Below, piece by piece: positions 16,131 through 24,650 of a DNA stretch of 64,000 nt. Positions within the stretch are counted from its first letter, which is position 1. Each line of letters opens with the position of its first letter. The stretch comes from Ferrovibrio sp. (GTDB taxonomy: Bacteria; Pseudomonadota; Alphaproteobacteria; Ferrovibrionales; Ferrovibrionaceae): assembly GCF_017994015.1 (NCBI RefSeq), contig NZ_JAGOLP010000015.1:1-64000 (forward strand). The letters are read 5' to 3'. Below the pieces are notes generated by a model. The model was not told the DNA's origin, made no database searches, and saw only the letters and a program-made list of their open reading frames with translations. The position numbers were made by a program, and so were the translations under genes.

Positions 16131-17084
16131 ATGTTCAATTACCTTGTTGCCACGCTGCGGCGCTGCCGCCGGCTGTTCCTTGATCTGGTGAAAATCATGC
16201 TGCCGGTGATGCTGGCAGTGAAGCTGGCCGAGGAAGCCGGCTTGATCACACAGGCGGCGCGTGGCCTTGATCCAGTAACACAACTGATCGGGCTGCCGCT
16301 GGAAGCCGGCATTATCTGGGTCACCACCGCCCTGGTAGGCATCTATGGCGGCGTGGCGGCCCTGATCGGCCTGGCCGGCCAGATGCAGTTGACCGAGGCA
16401 CAGCTTTCAGCCCTGTGTGCCATGATGCTGTTTGCCCATTCGCTGCCGGTGGAACAGGCCATTGTGCGCCGCGCCGGGGCCAGCTTCTGGCTTACCACTT
16501 TGCTGCGCGCCGGCACCGGGCTGGGCTATGGCGCCGCCATCGTTGCCGTTTCGCGCCTCACCGGCTGGCTGGATCAGCCGGCCAATCTGCATCATCTGGC
16601 GGCACCGGCCAGCCAGGATGCCGGCTGGCTCGACTGGGCCATTGGCGTGGCGCAAAGCTTTGCCATGATCTTCGCCATCATCCTGCTGCTGCTGATTTTG
16701 CTGGATGTGCTGGAGCGTAGCGGCATCACTGCTCGCATCACCCGCGCGCTGGAGCCGTTACTGCGGCTTTCCGGCCTGGATGCCCAGGTGGCGCCGGTCA
16801 CCACTGTGGGTGTGCTGCTGGGCCTGACCTATGGCGGCGGGCTGATCATCGAGCAGGCGCGTGAGCAGAATATTCCGCCCCGGCCCCGTTTCCTGGCACT
16901 GGCCTGGCTGTCGCTGAGCCATGGCCTGATCGAGGATACGCTGCTGATGCTGGCGATGGGCGGCAACCTGTGGGTCATCCTGGTGGGCCGCGTGCTGCTC
17001 ACGCTGCTGATCGTGGCGTTGCTGGCAAGGCTGCTGCAAGCCCTGTCGGATGATCAGGTGCGGCGCTGGTTTGCGCCAGCCTGA
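16131..17084 (+). CDS. Nucleoside-recognition (Gate) domain membrane protein
   Basis: 317-residue protein with about eight membrane helices and two copies of the nucleoside-recognition/Gate domain. The first begins LVKIMLPVMLAVKL and includes the VGIYGGVAALIGLAG loop; the second includes VLLGLTYGGGLIIEQA. These proteins resemble SpmA/SpmB and FeoB gate helices. The substrate is unknown. It starts 9 bp after the kinase stop, so it may share its transcript. Its last 86 bp overlap the convergent cysG gene. Confidence 0.82.
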   Translation: MFNYLVATLRRCRRLFLDLVKIMLPVMLAVKLAEEAGLITQAARGLDPVTQLIGLPLEAGIIWVTTALVGIYGGVAALIGLAGQMQLTEAQLSALCAMMLFAHSLPVEQAIVRRAGASFWLTTLLRAGTGLGYGAAIVAVSRLTGWLDQPANLHHLAAPASQDAGWLDWAIGVAQSFAMIFAIILLLLILLDVLERSGITARITRALEPLLRLSGLDAQVAPVTTVGVLLGLTYGGGLIIEQAREQNIPPRPRFLALAWLSLSHGLIEDTLLMLAMGGNLWVILVGRVLLTLLIVALLARLLQALSDDQVRRWFAPA

Positions 17085-18417
17085 GCGCCGAACTGAACAC
17101 TGCGCCGATGCCAAGCAGCACCGGCCCCTCGGCATCAGAGAGGGCCAGGCCGGCGAGTAGCCCGCCCAGGCTGCCATGCCAGACCTGACGCCCCGGTCGC
17201 GACACCGAAGCCAGCGCCACCACCGGCATGTCAGGCGATAAGCCCTCGGCGATCAGCCGCCGGGCAATCTCCGGCGCAGTGCGGCCGCCCATGTAAAACA
17301 TCAGCGTGGTTTCCGGATCGGCCAGGCCGCGCCAGTCAATATCCGCCGGCAATGCGCCTTGACGCGAATGGCCGGTGACAAAGCGCACCGAATGTGCCGC
17401 CTGACGATGGGTCAGCGACACACCAAGCTCGGCAGCGGCTGCCAAAGCAGCGGTGACACCCGGCACCACACGCACCGGAATACCGGCGGCGCGCAATGCC
17501 TCGATCTCCTCGCCGGCACGGCCAAAGATCATCGGGTCGCCGGATTTCAGCCGCACCACATTTTTGCCCTGGCGCGCCAGCTTGATCATCAGCGCGTTGA
17601 TATCATCCTGCTTGCACGAGGCCCGGCGGCCACGCTTGCCCACCAGCAAACGCTTGGCCTCGCGCCGCGCCAGTTCCAGCACATCGTCGGAAACCAGATC
17701 GTCGAACAGGATCACGTCAGCGGCCTGCAAGGCGCGCATTGCTTTCAGGGTGAGCAATTCTGCATCACCCGGGCCGGCGCCCACCAGCGTCACCTCGCCG
17801 GCTGTTGTCTCGGCCGGTTCGGCCAAGGCCAGGATCTCGGCTGTATCCGGCAATGGCCGGGTGAAAGCCTGCTCGGCAAAACGCCGCCAGAAACTGCGCC
17901 GCGCCGCCTTGTCCGGCAGCAAAGCAGCGATACGGCCGCGCAGGGCTTTGGCTGCTGCTGCCCAGGCACCAAGCGCCAGCGGCAGGGCGGTTTCGATACG
18001 GCGGCGCACCGCCTGGGCCAGCACCGGCGCGGCGCCGGCTGTGGCAATACCGATCACCACCGGCGAGCGATTGACGATGGCGCCGAATTGCACATCGCAG
18101 AAGGCCGGTTTGTCGATGATGCAGCACAGCGCCCGCGCCGCATGGCAGGCGGCCTGCAACATGGCGCATTCATCCAGGCCATCAATATCCGCCACCACCA
18201 AAGCAGCGCCGGCCAGATCGCCGGCCTGCCAGTTTTGCAATTGCAGCAGATCAGCACCGGCAGCGGCCAGCAACTCGGCTTTCCATGCCGCAGCCTCGCT
18301 ATTGCCGATCACCACGGCGCGGCGATTCTGCAGATTTAGAAACAGCGGCAGCACGGCCAATGGCGCGATGCGCGCCGGGCTGGCTTCAACCGGCTTTCTG
18401 CTGGATTCTATCGGCAT
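16999..18417 (-). CDS. cysG: Siroheme synthase CysG (precorrin-2 dehydrogenase/chelatase + SUMT)
   Basis: 472-residue fusion enzyme that makes siroheme, the cofactor of NirB. The N-terminal half (about 20-210) is the dehydrogenase/ferrochelatase module, where VVIGNSEAAAWKAELL replaces the usual GGGxxA nucleotide motif. The C-terminal half is uroporphyrinogen-III methyltransferase with VTLVGAGPGDAELLTLKA and VVRLKSGDPMIFGRAGEE. The ATG at 18417 lies 32 bp inside nasA; the longer frame upstream is only a shadow of nasA. The last 28 or so codons overlap the gene on the other strand. Last gene of the nitrate operon, so cofactor and apoenzyme are made together. Confidence 0.93.
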   Translation of the reverse strand: MPIESSRKPVEASPARIAPLAVLPLFLNLQNRRAVVIGNSEAAAWKAELLAAAGADLLQLQNWQAGDLAGAALVVADIDGLDECAMLQAACHAARALCCIIDKPAFCDVQFGAIVNRSPVVIGIATAGAAPVLAQAVRRRIETALPLALGAWAAAAKALRGRIAALLPDKAARRSFWRRFAEQAFTRPLPDTAEILALAEPAETTAGEVTLVGAGPGDAELLTLKAMRALQAADVILFDDLVSDDVLELARREAKRLLVGKRGRRASCKQDDINALMIKLARQGKNVVRLKSGDPMIFGRAGEEIEALRAAGIPVRVVPGVTAALAAAAELGVSLTHRQAAHSVRFVTGHSRQGALPADIDWRGLADPETTLMFYMGGRTAPEIARRLIAEGLSPDMPVVALASVSRPGRQVWHGSLGGLLAGLALSDAEGPVLLGIGAVFSSALRLAQTSAAPDHPTGLAAALPATPRSAA

Positions 18418-21022
18418 CGATAAGCCTCCGGATTTCGCTGCGACAGGAGCCGCAATTGGTGCCGGCGCGCAGAGCCACGCCAACCGCTTCCACATCCACG
18501 CAGCCGGCATTGATACTGGCCACAATCTGATTGACGCCGATTTCAAAACAGGCGCAGACGATGGCGCCGCGATCCGGCTGTTCGGCACCGGCGCGCCCGG
18601 CCAGCAGGCGCAGCCGCGCCGCCGGATCAAGTTCAACTGCTTCAAGTTGCTCGGCAGCCCAGGCGCGCGACACCGCCACTGGCTCGGGCGCCACAAAAAA
18701 CGCTCCCAGCAGGCGGCCATCGCGGAAGGCGGCGAAACGATGCTGCGCGCCAGCCGCATCGTGATAGGCCAGCATCTCCACATCACCAGCGCCGAACAGC
18801 GCCCGGGCATAGGCATCCCAATCATCCGGCAAAGCCGTATCGGCCAGCTCCACGCGCCAGCCGGCCTTGGCCGGCGCCAAGGCCCAATAGCCTGCTTCCA
18901 ACTGCGCCGGCTTTTCTGCCAGCACAGCAAAGCCATACCAGGCGGCGCGATAGGGCAGCGCCCGCACCGGGGTGAATTTCAACTCCGGCTGACCTGACAA
19001 CGCATCGCGATGCGGCGCGATCAGCGCATCAACCCGGGCCTGTGCGCTGTATTGCCCGGTCCAGTGCAGCGGCACAAATACCGAGCCCGGGCGCTGGTCT
19101 GGCGATAGCAGCGCGCGCGCCACCACATGACCCAGCGGGCTTTGCAACCGCACCAGGCTGGCCGGCAGGATGCCAAGCGCTGCGGCATCGGTCGGATGCA
19201 GTTCCACAAAGGGTTCGGCGATATGGCTCATCAGCCGCGCCGTCTTGGCGGTACGGGTCATGGTATGCCACTGATCGCGCACCCGGCCGGTATTCAGCAC
19301 CAGCGGATAATCCTCATTCACTGCGGCGCACGGCGCCGTCTGGCGCACCGGCACCAGCCGCGCCTTGCCATCCGGCGTATAGAAACGCCCATCGGCGAAA
19401 AAGCGTTCACCGCCCCATTGGAACGGCGCCAGCGCATCATATTCAGCCGGACTGATACTGCTCAATTGCGCAATATCAAAATCCCGGCTGCCGGCATTTT
19501 CTGCGCCCGAAAGCGCCGCATGCTCGGCGAAGATCGTGACGGGATTTTCATAGGCGAAAGCTTCGCTCCAGCCCATGCGCCGTGCCACCTCGGCAAAAAT
19601 CCACCAATCCGGTTTCGCTTCGCCCGGCAGCGGCAGGAAAGCGCGCTGGCGCGAAATGCGGCGTTCGGAATTGGTCACCGTGCCATCTTTCTCGCCCCAG
19701 GCAGCGGCTGGCAGCAACAGATGCGCCAGCGCCGTTGTATCCGTGTGGCGCACCACATCGGAAACCACCACAAAGGGGCAGGCCCGCAAGGCATCGCGCA
19801 CCGCATCGGCATCGGGCATTGAATCGACCGGATTGGTGCCGGCGATCCACACCGCCTTCACCTTGCCGGCCTGCACAGCCTGGAACAGATCAACCGCTTT
19901 CAGGCCCTGGCGCGCGGCGATGGCCGGCGAAGCCCAGAAATCCTGCACGATGCGACGATGCGCCGGATTGTCGATCTCCATATGCGCGGCCAACTGGTTG
20001 GCCAGGCCGCCCACTTCGCGCCCGCCCATGGCATTGGGCTGGCCGGTGATCGAGAATGGCCCCTGCCCCGGCCGGCCGATGCGGCCGGTGAAAAGATGGC
20101 AATTCAGGATCGCATTCACCTTGTCAACGCCATGGCTTGACTGGTTGACACCCTGGCTGAATCCGGTAACCACCCGTTCGCTGCGGGCGAACAGGGCGTA
20201 GAATTGCTGAAGCTGTGTTGCGCTGAGCCCGGTGGCGCGCGCAGCTTCCGCCAGACCATCCTGGCGTGCTGCCGCCAGGGCTGCCTCGGCGCCCGTGGCA
20301 TGGTGGGCCAAGAATTCTGCATCCATGCGGCCATCGGCCGCCAGATGACAGAGCAGGCCGTTGAACAAGGCCACATCCGAGCCTGGCGCAATCGCCAGAT
20401 GCAGATCAGCGAATTGCGCCGTCATGGTGCGGCGCGGATCAACCACCACCACCCGCATCTCGGGCCGCGCCTGCCGGGCCGCTGCCAGGCGCTGGAACAG
20501 CACTGGATGGCACCAAGCCAGGTTGGAACCAACCAGCACCACAAGATCGGCCAGTTCCAGATCGGCATAATTCACCGGCACGGTATCGGCACCAAAGGCG
20601 CGTTTATGGCCCACCACCGCCGAGGCCATGCAGAGCCTGGAATTGGTGTCGATATTCGCCGCACCGACATAGCCCTTCATCAGCTTGTTGGCGACGTAGT
20701 AATCCTCGGTGAGAATCTGGCCCGAAACATAGAAGGCCACCGCTTCCGGCCCGTATTCTTCAATCACCTGGCGGAAGCGCGCGGCGGCGGTATCCAAAGC
20801 CACATCCCAGGATACTCGTTCGCCATGCAGCAAAGGATGCAGCAGGCGGTCATCCAGGCTCAGGGTTTCGAGCAATGCCGAACCCTTGGAGCAGAGCCGG
20901 CCAAAATTCGCCGGGTGATCCGGATCACCCCGCAGGCTAAGCGCGCCATCCTGTTGGCGCGAAACAATAACGCCGCAGCCAACACCGCAATAGGGGCAGG
21001 TGGTGCGGGTTTCCGTTGTCAT
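18386..21022 (-). CDS. nasA: Assimilatory nitrate reductase catalytic subunit
   Basis: 878-residue cytosolic molybdenum enzyme that reduces nitrate to nitrite. Cys9, Cys12, Cys16 and Cys44 (CPYCGVGC and GRLCSKG) bind the N-terminal 4Fe-4S cluster. The middle is the bis-MGD molybdopterin domain (SRLCMASAVVGHKRAFG). The C-terminus (from about residue 815) has a BFD-like 2Fe-2S domain with CACFEIG and NCGSCRSEI. No separate electron-transfer subunit (NasB/NasC type) is present. Its start overlaps nirD by 4 bp. Regulated with the operon by the sigma-54 promoter and attenuator before nrtA. Confidence 0.96.
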   Translation of the reverse strand: MTTETRTTCPYCGVGCGVIVSRQQDGALSLRGDPDHPANFGRLCSKGSALLETLSLDDRLLHPLLHGERVSWDVALDTAAARFRQVIEEYGPEAVAFYVSGQILTEDYYVANKLMKGYVGAANIDTNSRLCMASAVVGHKRAFGADTVPVNYADLELADLVVLVGSNLAWCHPVLFQRLAAARQARPEMRVVVVDPRRTMTAQFADLHLAIAPGSDVALFNGLLCHLAADGRMDAEFLAHHATGAEAALAAARQDGLAEAARATGLSATQLQQFYALFARSERVVTGFSQGVNQSSHGVDKVNAILNCHLFTGRIGRPGQGPFSITGQPNAMGGREVGGLANQLAAHMEIDNPAHRRIVQDFWASPAIAARQGLKAVDLFQAVQAGKVKAVWIAGTNPVDSMPDADAVRDALRACPFVVVSDVVRHTDTTALAHLLLPAAAWGEKDGTVTNSERRISRQRAFLPLPGEAKPDWWIFAEVARRMGWSEAFAYENPVTIFAEHAALSGAENAGSRDFDIAQLSSISPAEYDALAPFQWGGERFFADGRFYTPDGKARLVPVRQTAPCAAVNEDYPLVLNTGRVRDQWHTMTRTAKTARLMSHIAEPFVELHPTDAAALGILPASLVRLQSPLGHVVARALLSPDQRPGSVFVPLHWTGQYSAQARVDALIAPHRDALSGQPELKFTPVRALPYRAAWYGFAVLAEKPAQLEAGYWALAPAKAGWRVELADTALPDDWDAYARALFGAGDVEMLAYHDAAGAQHRFAAFRDGRLLGAFFVAPEPVAVSRAWAAEQLEAVELDPAARLRLLAGRAGAEQPDRGAIVCACFEIGVNQIVASINAGCVDVEAVGVALRAGTNCGSCRSEIRRLIDADRIQQKAG

Positions 21023-21363
21023 GCGGCGCGGGCCAGCAAGGCCGCCAGCCCCAGCAGGATACGGCTGCCTTGCAGCTTTACCGGCACGGTTTTTGTGCAG
21101 CCCTGATCGGCGCCCTGAGCCGCGCCGGTTTCCAGGCTGATCAGCCAGTTATGCAGCGGGCAATTCACCGCATGGCCCTGCACAATGCCCTGGCTCAGCG
21201 GCCCACCCTTATGCGGGCAGCGATCTTCCAGCGCGAAGACGGCATCATCCTGGGTGCGAAACACGGCGATATCGCCAGCCGGCGATTTCACCACCCGGGC
21301 ACCCCGGCGCGGAATGTCATCCAGCTGGCCGATATCAAGCCATTCATCCTGCATCATGGTCAT
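21019..21363 (-). CDS. nirD: NAD(P)H nitrite reductase small subunit NirD
   Basis: 114-residue Rieske-fold subunit of the assimilatory nitrite reductase. The cluster ligands are complete: Cys49-Pro-His51 and Cys68-Pro-Leu-His71 (CPHKGG and CPLHNW), so a 2Fe-2S centre is expected. It overlaps nirB and nasA by 4 bp each, giving tight translational coupling and a fixed ratio to NirB. Confidence 0.94.
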   Translation of the reverse strand: MTMMQDEWLDIGQLDDIPRRGARVVKSPAGDIAVFRTQDDAVFALEDRCPHKGGPLSQGIVQGHAVNCPLHNWLISLETGAAQGADQGCTKTVPVKLQGSRILLGLAALLARAA

Positions 21364-23813
21364 TGCACCACCTCACGCACCGAAAGATCGGCCATCGGCT
21401 TGAATTCATGCGCATAAGCGCCGGCCACGCGCTCGGCCCAGGGATCAATCTGGGCAAAGGTTTGCGAGAACACAAAACGCGCATTCAATTCACGGCGACG
21501 CGGCAAATCCTGCACCACCTGGGCCTTGATACTGTCAAGACCAACGCGGGCGACCCATTTGTGGATACGGTCGAGATAATGCGCCTGTTCGCGATAGAGC
21601 TGCATCAGCGCACCGACGATCTCGATCACCTCGCCTTCGCTCTCGGCCTTGCAGAACAAGACCGTGGCCTTCACTTCCAGGCCGGCAGCGCCGGCGATAT
21701 GCAGCTCATAGCCGGAATCGACGCAGATCACGCCGATATCCTTCACCGTCGCCTCGGCGCAATTACGCGGACAGCCGGAAACCCCCATCTTCACCTTGTG
21801 CGGCGTCCAGCTGCCCCAGGTATATTGTTCCAGCTTGACGCCAAGGCCGGTGGAATCCTGGGTGCCGAAGCGGCACCATTCGGTGCCGACACAGGTTTTC
21901 ACCGTGCGCAGGCCCTTGGCATAGGCATGGCCGGAAACCATGCCGGCGGCATTGAGATCCGCCCAGACGCCGGGCAAATCCTGCTTCTTCACCCCCAGCA
22001 GATCGATGCGCTGACCACCAGTGACTTTCACCGTTGGAATGGCGAACTTGTCCACCACATCGGCGATGGCACGCAATTCCTTGGCCGAAGTGACGCCACC
22101 CCACATACGCGGCACCACAGAGTAGGTGCCGTCCTTCTGGATATTGGCATGAGCGCGCTCATTGATGAAACGCGACTGGTAATCGTCGGTATATTCACCC
22201 GGCCATGTGGCGAGCAGGTAGAAATTCAACGCCGGGCGGCATTTTGAACAGCCGCAGGAGGTTTTCCATTCCAGTTCCTGCATCACTGCCGGCATGGTCT
22301 TGAGCTGCTTGGCGATGATCAGGCGGCGCACATCGTCATGCCCCAGATCGGTGCAGCCGCACATCGCCTTCACCACTGCCGGCTGATAGCTATCGCCCAG
22401 CGTGACGGCGAGCAACTGCTCCACCAGCCCGGTGCAGGAACCGCAGGAGGCCGAAGCCTTGGTATGCGCCCGCACCGCATCGAGCGTCGCGTGGCCGCCC
22501 TCCCGGATCGCCGAAACGATCTTGCCCTTGCATACGCCGTTGCAGCCGCAGATTTCCGCATCATCCGGCAAGGCTGCAACGGCCGCCATAGGGTCCAGCG
22601 GGGCACCTCCCGCAAAACCCTGGCCGAAAATCAGCGTTTCACGTAATTCGGCAATATCGCGCCCTTCGCGCAACAATTGGAAAAACCATGCGCCGTCGCC
22701 GGTTTCGCCATACAGCACGGCGCCGATGATGCGGTTATCCTTCAGCACCAGCCGCTTGTAGATGCCGCGTGCGGCATCGCGCAGCACAATCTCCTCACGA
22801 TCCTTCGCCTCGGCGAAATCACCGGCCGAAAACAGATCGATGCCGGTCACCTTCAGCTTGGTTGCCGTGACCGAACCGGCATAGGCCGCCGCCGCATCAC
22901 CGGCCAGTTGCGCCGCCGCCACCTTGGCCATTTCATAAAGCGGCGCCACAAGGCCATAGCAGATGCCGCGATGTTCAACACATTCGCCGACGGCAAGAAT
23001 GTCAGGGTCATCCGTCACCATATGGTCATTGACCACCAGGCCGCGGCCAACAGTGAGGCCGGCCTGCTTGGCGAGCATGGCATTGGGGCGGATGCCTACT
23101 GCCATCACCACGATATCGGCCGGCAATTCGCGGCCATCATCCAGGCGCACGGCTTCAACCCGGTTTTCGCCGAGAATGGCGTGCGTATTGGCCCGCGTGA
23201 TCACTTCGATGCCGCGCGCCTCGATGGCGCGCTGCAACAGATAGCCGGCCGCCGGATCAAGCTGACGCTCCATCAGCGTTGGCATCAGATGCAGCACGGT
23301 CACTGCCATGCCGCGTTCAGCCAGGCCTGCCGCCGCTTCCAGCCCGAGCAGGCCGCCGCCGATCACCACGGCACGGCTGCCCGGCCGGGCCGCCGCCGCC
23401 AGCATCTTGTTCACATCATCCAGGTCACGATAGGCCAGCACGCCGGGCAGATCGCTGCCCGGCAGCGGAATGATAATCGGCAGCGACCCAGTCGCCACCA
23501 GCAATTTATCGTAGCCCAGCACCGTGCCGTCATGGGCATGCACCTGCCTGGCGGCGCGGTCTATATTCACCGCCTTGCGGCCCTTGAGCAGAGTGATGCC
23601 GTGGCTGGCATACCAGGCATCATCGTGGATCAGAATATCCTCGTAGCCTTTTTCACCCGATAAAACCGGCGACAGCATGATGCGGTTATAGTTGACCCGT
23701 GGTTCCTCACCCAGAATTGTGATTTCGTAGCGGCCCGGATCGCGTTCGAGTAATTCCTCCAGCACGCGCCCGGCCGCCATGCCGTTGCCAACAACCAGCA
23801 GCTTCTGTTTCAT
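21360..23813 (-). CDS. nirB: NAD(P)H nitrite reductase large subunit NirB
   Basis: 817-residue siroheme enzyme that reduces nitrite to ammonium with NAD(P)H. The N-terminus is an FAD/NAD-binding oxidoreductase (LLVVGNGMAAGRVLEELL, and AVVIGGGLLGLEAAAGL for NAD). Two BFD-like 2Fe-2S segments follow (CGCNGVCKG / CGSCTG, and CGCTDLGHDDVR / CGCSKC). The C-terminus is the sulfite/nitrite reductase domain with TCVGTEWCRFG and GCPRNCAEA, whose four Cys hold the 4Fe-4S cluster bridging siroheme. It lies 11 bp after nrtD. Confidence 0.96.
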   Translation of the reverse strand: MKQKLLVVGNGMAAGRVLEELLERDPGRYEITILGEEPRVNYNRIMLSPVLSGEKGYEDILIHDDAWYASHGITLLKGRKAVNIDRAARQVHAHDGTVLGYDKLLVATGSLPIIIPLPGSDLPGVLAYRDLDDVNKMLAAAARPGSRAVVIGGGLLGLEAAAGLAERGMAVTVLHLMPTLMERQLDPAAGYLLQRAIEARGIEVITRANTHAILGENRVEAVRLDDGRELPADIVVMAVGIRPNAMLAKQAGLTVGRGLVVNDHMVTDDPDILAVGECVEHRGICYGLVAPLYEMAKVAAAQLAGDAAAAYAGSVTATKLKVTGIDLFSAGDFAEAKDREEIVLRDAARGIYKRLVLKDNRIIGAVLYGETGDGAWFFQLLREGRDIAELRETLIFGQGFAGGAPLDPMAAVAALPDDAEICGCNGVCKGKIVSAIREGGHATLDAVRAHTKASASCGSCTGLVEQLLAVTLGDSYQPAVVKAMCGCTDLGHDDVRRLIIAKQLKTMPAVMQELEWKTSCGCSKCRPALNFYLLATWPGEYTDDYQSRFINERAHANIQKDGTYSVVPRMWGGVTSAKELRAIADVVDKFAIPTVKVTGGQRIDLLGVKKQDLPGVWADLNAAGMVSGHAYAKGLRTVKTCVGTEWCRFGTQDSTGLGVKLEQYTWGSWTPHKVKMGVSGCPRNCAEATVKDIGVICVDSGYELHIAGAAGLEVKATVLFCKAESEGEVIEIVGALMQLYREQAHYLDRIHKWVARVGLDSIKAQVVQDLPRRRELNARFVFSQTFAQIDPWAERVAGAYAHEFKPMADLSVREVVQ

Positions 23814-23824
23814 GGCGCTTTTCC

Positions 23825-24625
23825 TCAGGCTGCCTGCACAGCCGGTGCACGATGGCGGGCATAAAGGAATTCCAGAATCTGCTGGCGGCAGTGGTTGTAG
23901 TCAGGATTGGCTGCCAGGGCGAGCCGGTTGCGCGGGCGCGGCAGATTCACATCCAGCACTTCGCCGATCGTAGCCGCAGGCCCGTTGGTCATCATCACCA
24001 CGCGGTCGGAAAGCAGCACGGCCTCGTCCACATCATGGGTGATCATAATCACGGTATTGTTCAGCTTGGCCTGCAATTCCATCACGGTATCTTGCAGCGT
24101 GGCACGGGTCAGGGCATCCAGCGCGCCAAACGGCTCGTCGAGCAGCAGCACCTTGGGTTCCATCGCCAGCGCACGGGCAATGCCGACACGCTGCTTCATG
24201 CCGCCGGAAATTTCCTGCGGGCGTTTTTCAAGAGCATGATCCATGCCAACCAGGGCCAGGTTATGCCGGGTCCAGGCATCGCGCTCGGCGGCGCTTTTGC
24301 TTTTGCTATGCACCTTGTCCACCGCCAGCCGCACATTGCCGTAGACCGTAAGCCAGGGCAGCAACGAATGGTTCTGAAACACCACGGCGCGATCCGGGCC
24401 GGGATCGTTCACTTCCTTGCCTTGCAGCAGCACGCCGCCGCGCGTAGCCCGCAGCAGGCCGGCCACGATATTCAGCAAGGTGGATTTGCCGCAGCCGGAA
24501 TGGCCGATCAGGGCAACAAATTCACCTTGCCTGATTTGCAGGTTGATCTCGCGCAGAGCCACAAAAGTGCCATTGGCGCCGTTGAAGCTCATGCCAACAT
24601 CATCGATGGAGAGATAGGCAGTCAT
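23825..24625 (-). CDS. nrtD: Nitrate ABC transporter ATP-binding protein
   Basis: 266-residue ATPase of the nitrate/sulfonate/taurine ABC family that powers nitrate import with NrtA and NrtB. Visible parts are Walker A GHSGCGKST, Q-loop FQNHSLLPW, signature SGGMKQR, Walker B VLLLDEPFGALDAL and switch His (MITHDVDEA). The ATG at 24625 has AGGAG upstream; the open frame continues 65 codons further but without family similarity. It lacks the NrtA-like C-terminal domain of cyanobacterial NrtC. The nasS-like gene directly upstream could fill that sensing role. Confidence 0.93.
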   Translation of the reverse strand: MTAYLSIDDVGMSFNGANGTFVALREINLQIRQGEFVALIGHSGCGKSTLLNIVAGLLRATRGGVLLQGKEVNDPGPDRAVVFQNHSLLPWLTVYGNVRLAVDKVHSKSKSAAERDAWTRHNLALVGMDHALEKRPQEISGGMKQRVGIARALAMEPKVLLLDEPFGALDALTRATLQDTVMELQAKLNNTVIMITHDVDEAVLLSDRVVMMTNGPAATIGEVLDVNLPRPRNRLALAANPDYNHCRQQILEFLYARHRAPAVQAA

Positions 24626-24650
24626 GGGGCTTGCTCCTGTAAAAGGTCGG

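Noticed and set aside
18418..18936. N-terminal extension of the cysG frame
   Set aside because: It lies entirely inside nasA, without family similarity; the ATG at 18417 begins the real protein.
21558..21570. DnaA-box-like TGTGGATAC inside nirB
   Set aside because: Isolated, one mismatch, within a conserved coding region and far from dnaA; expected by chance in 64 kb.
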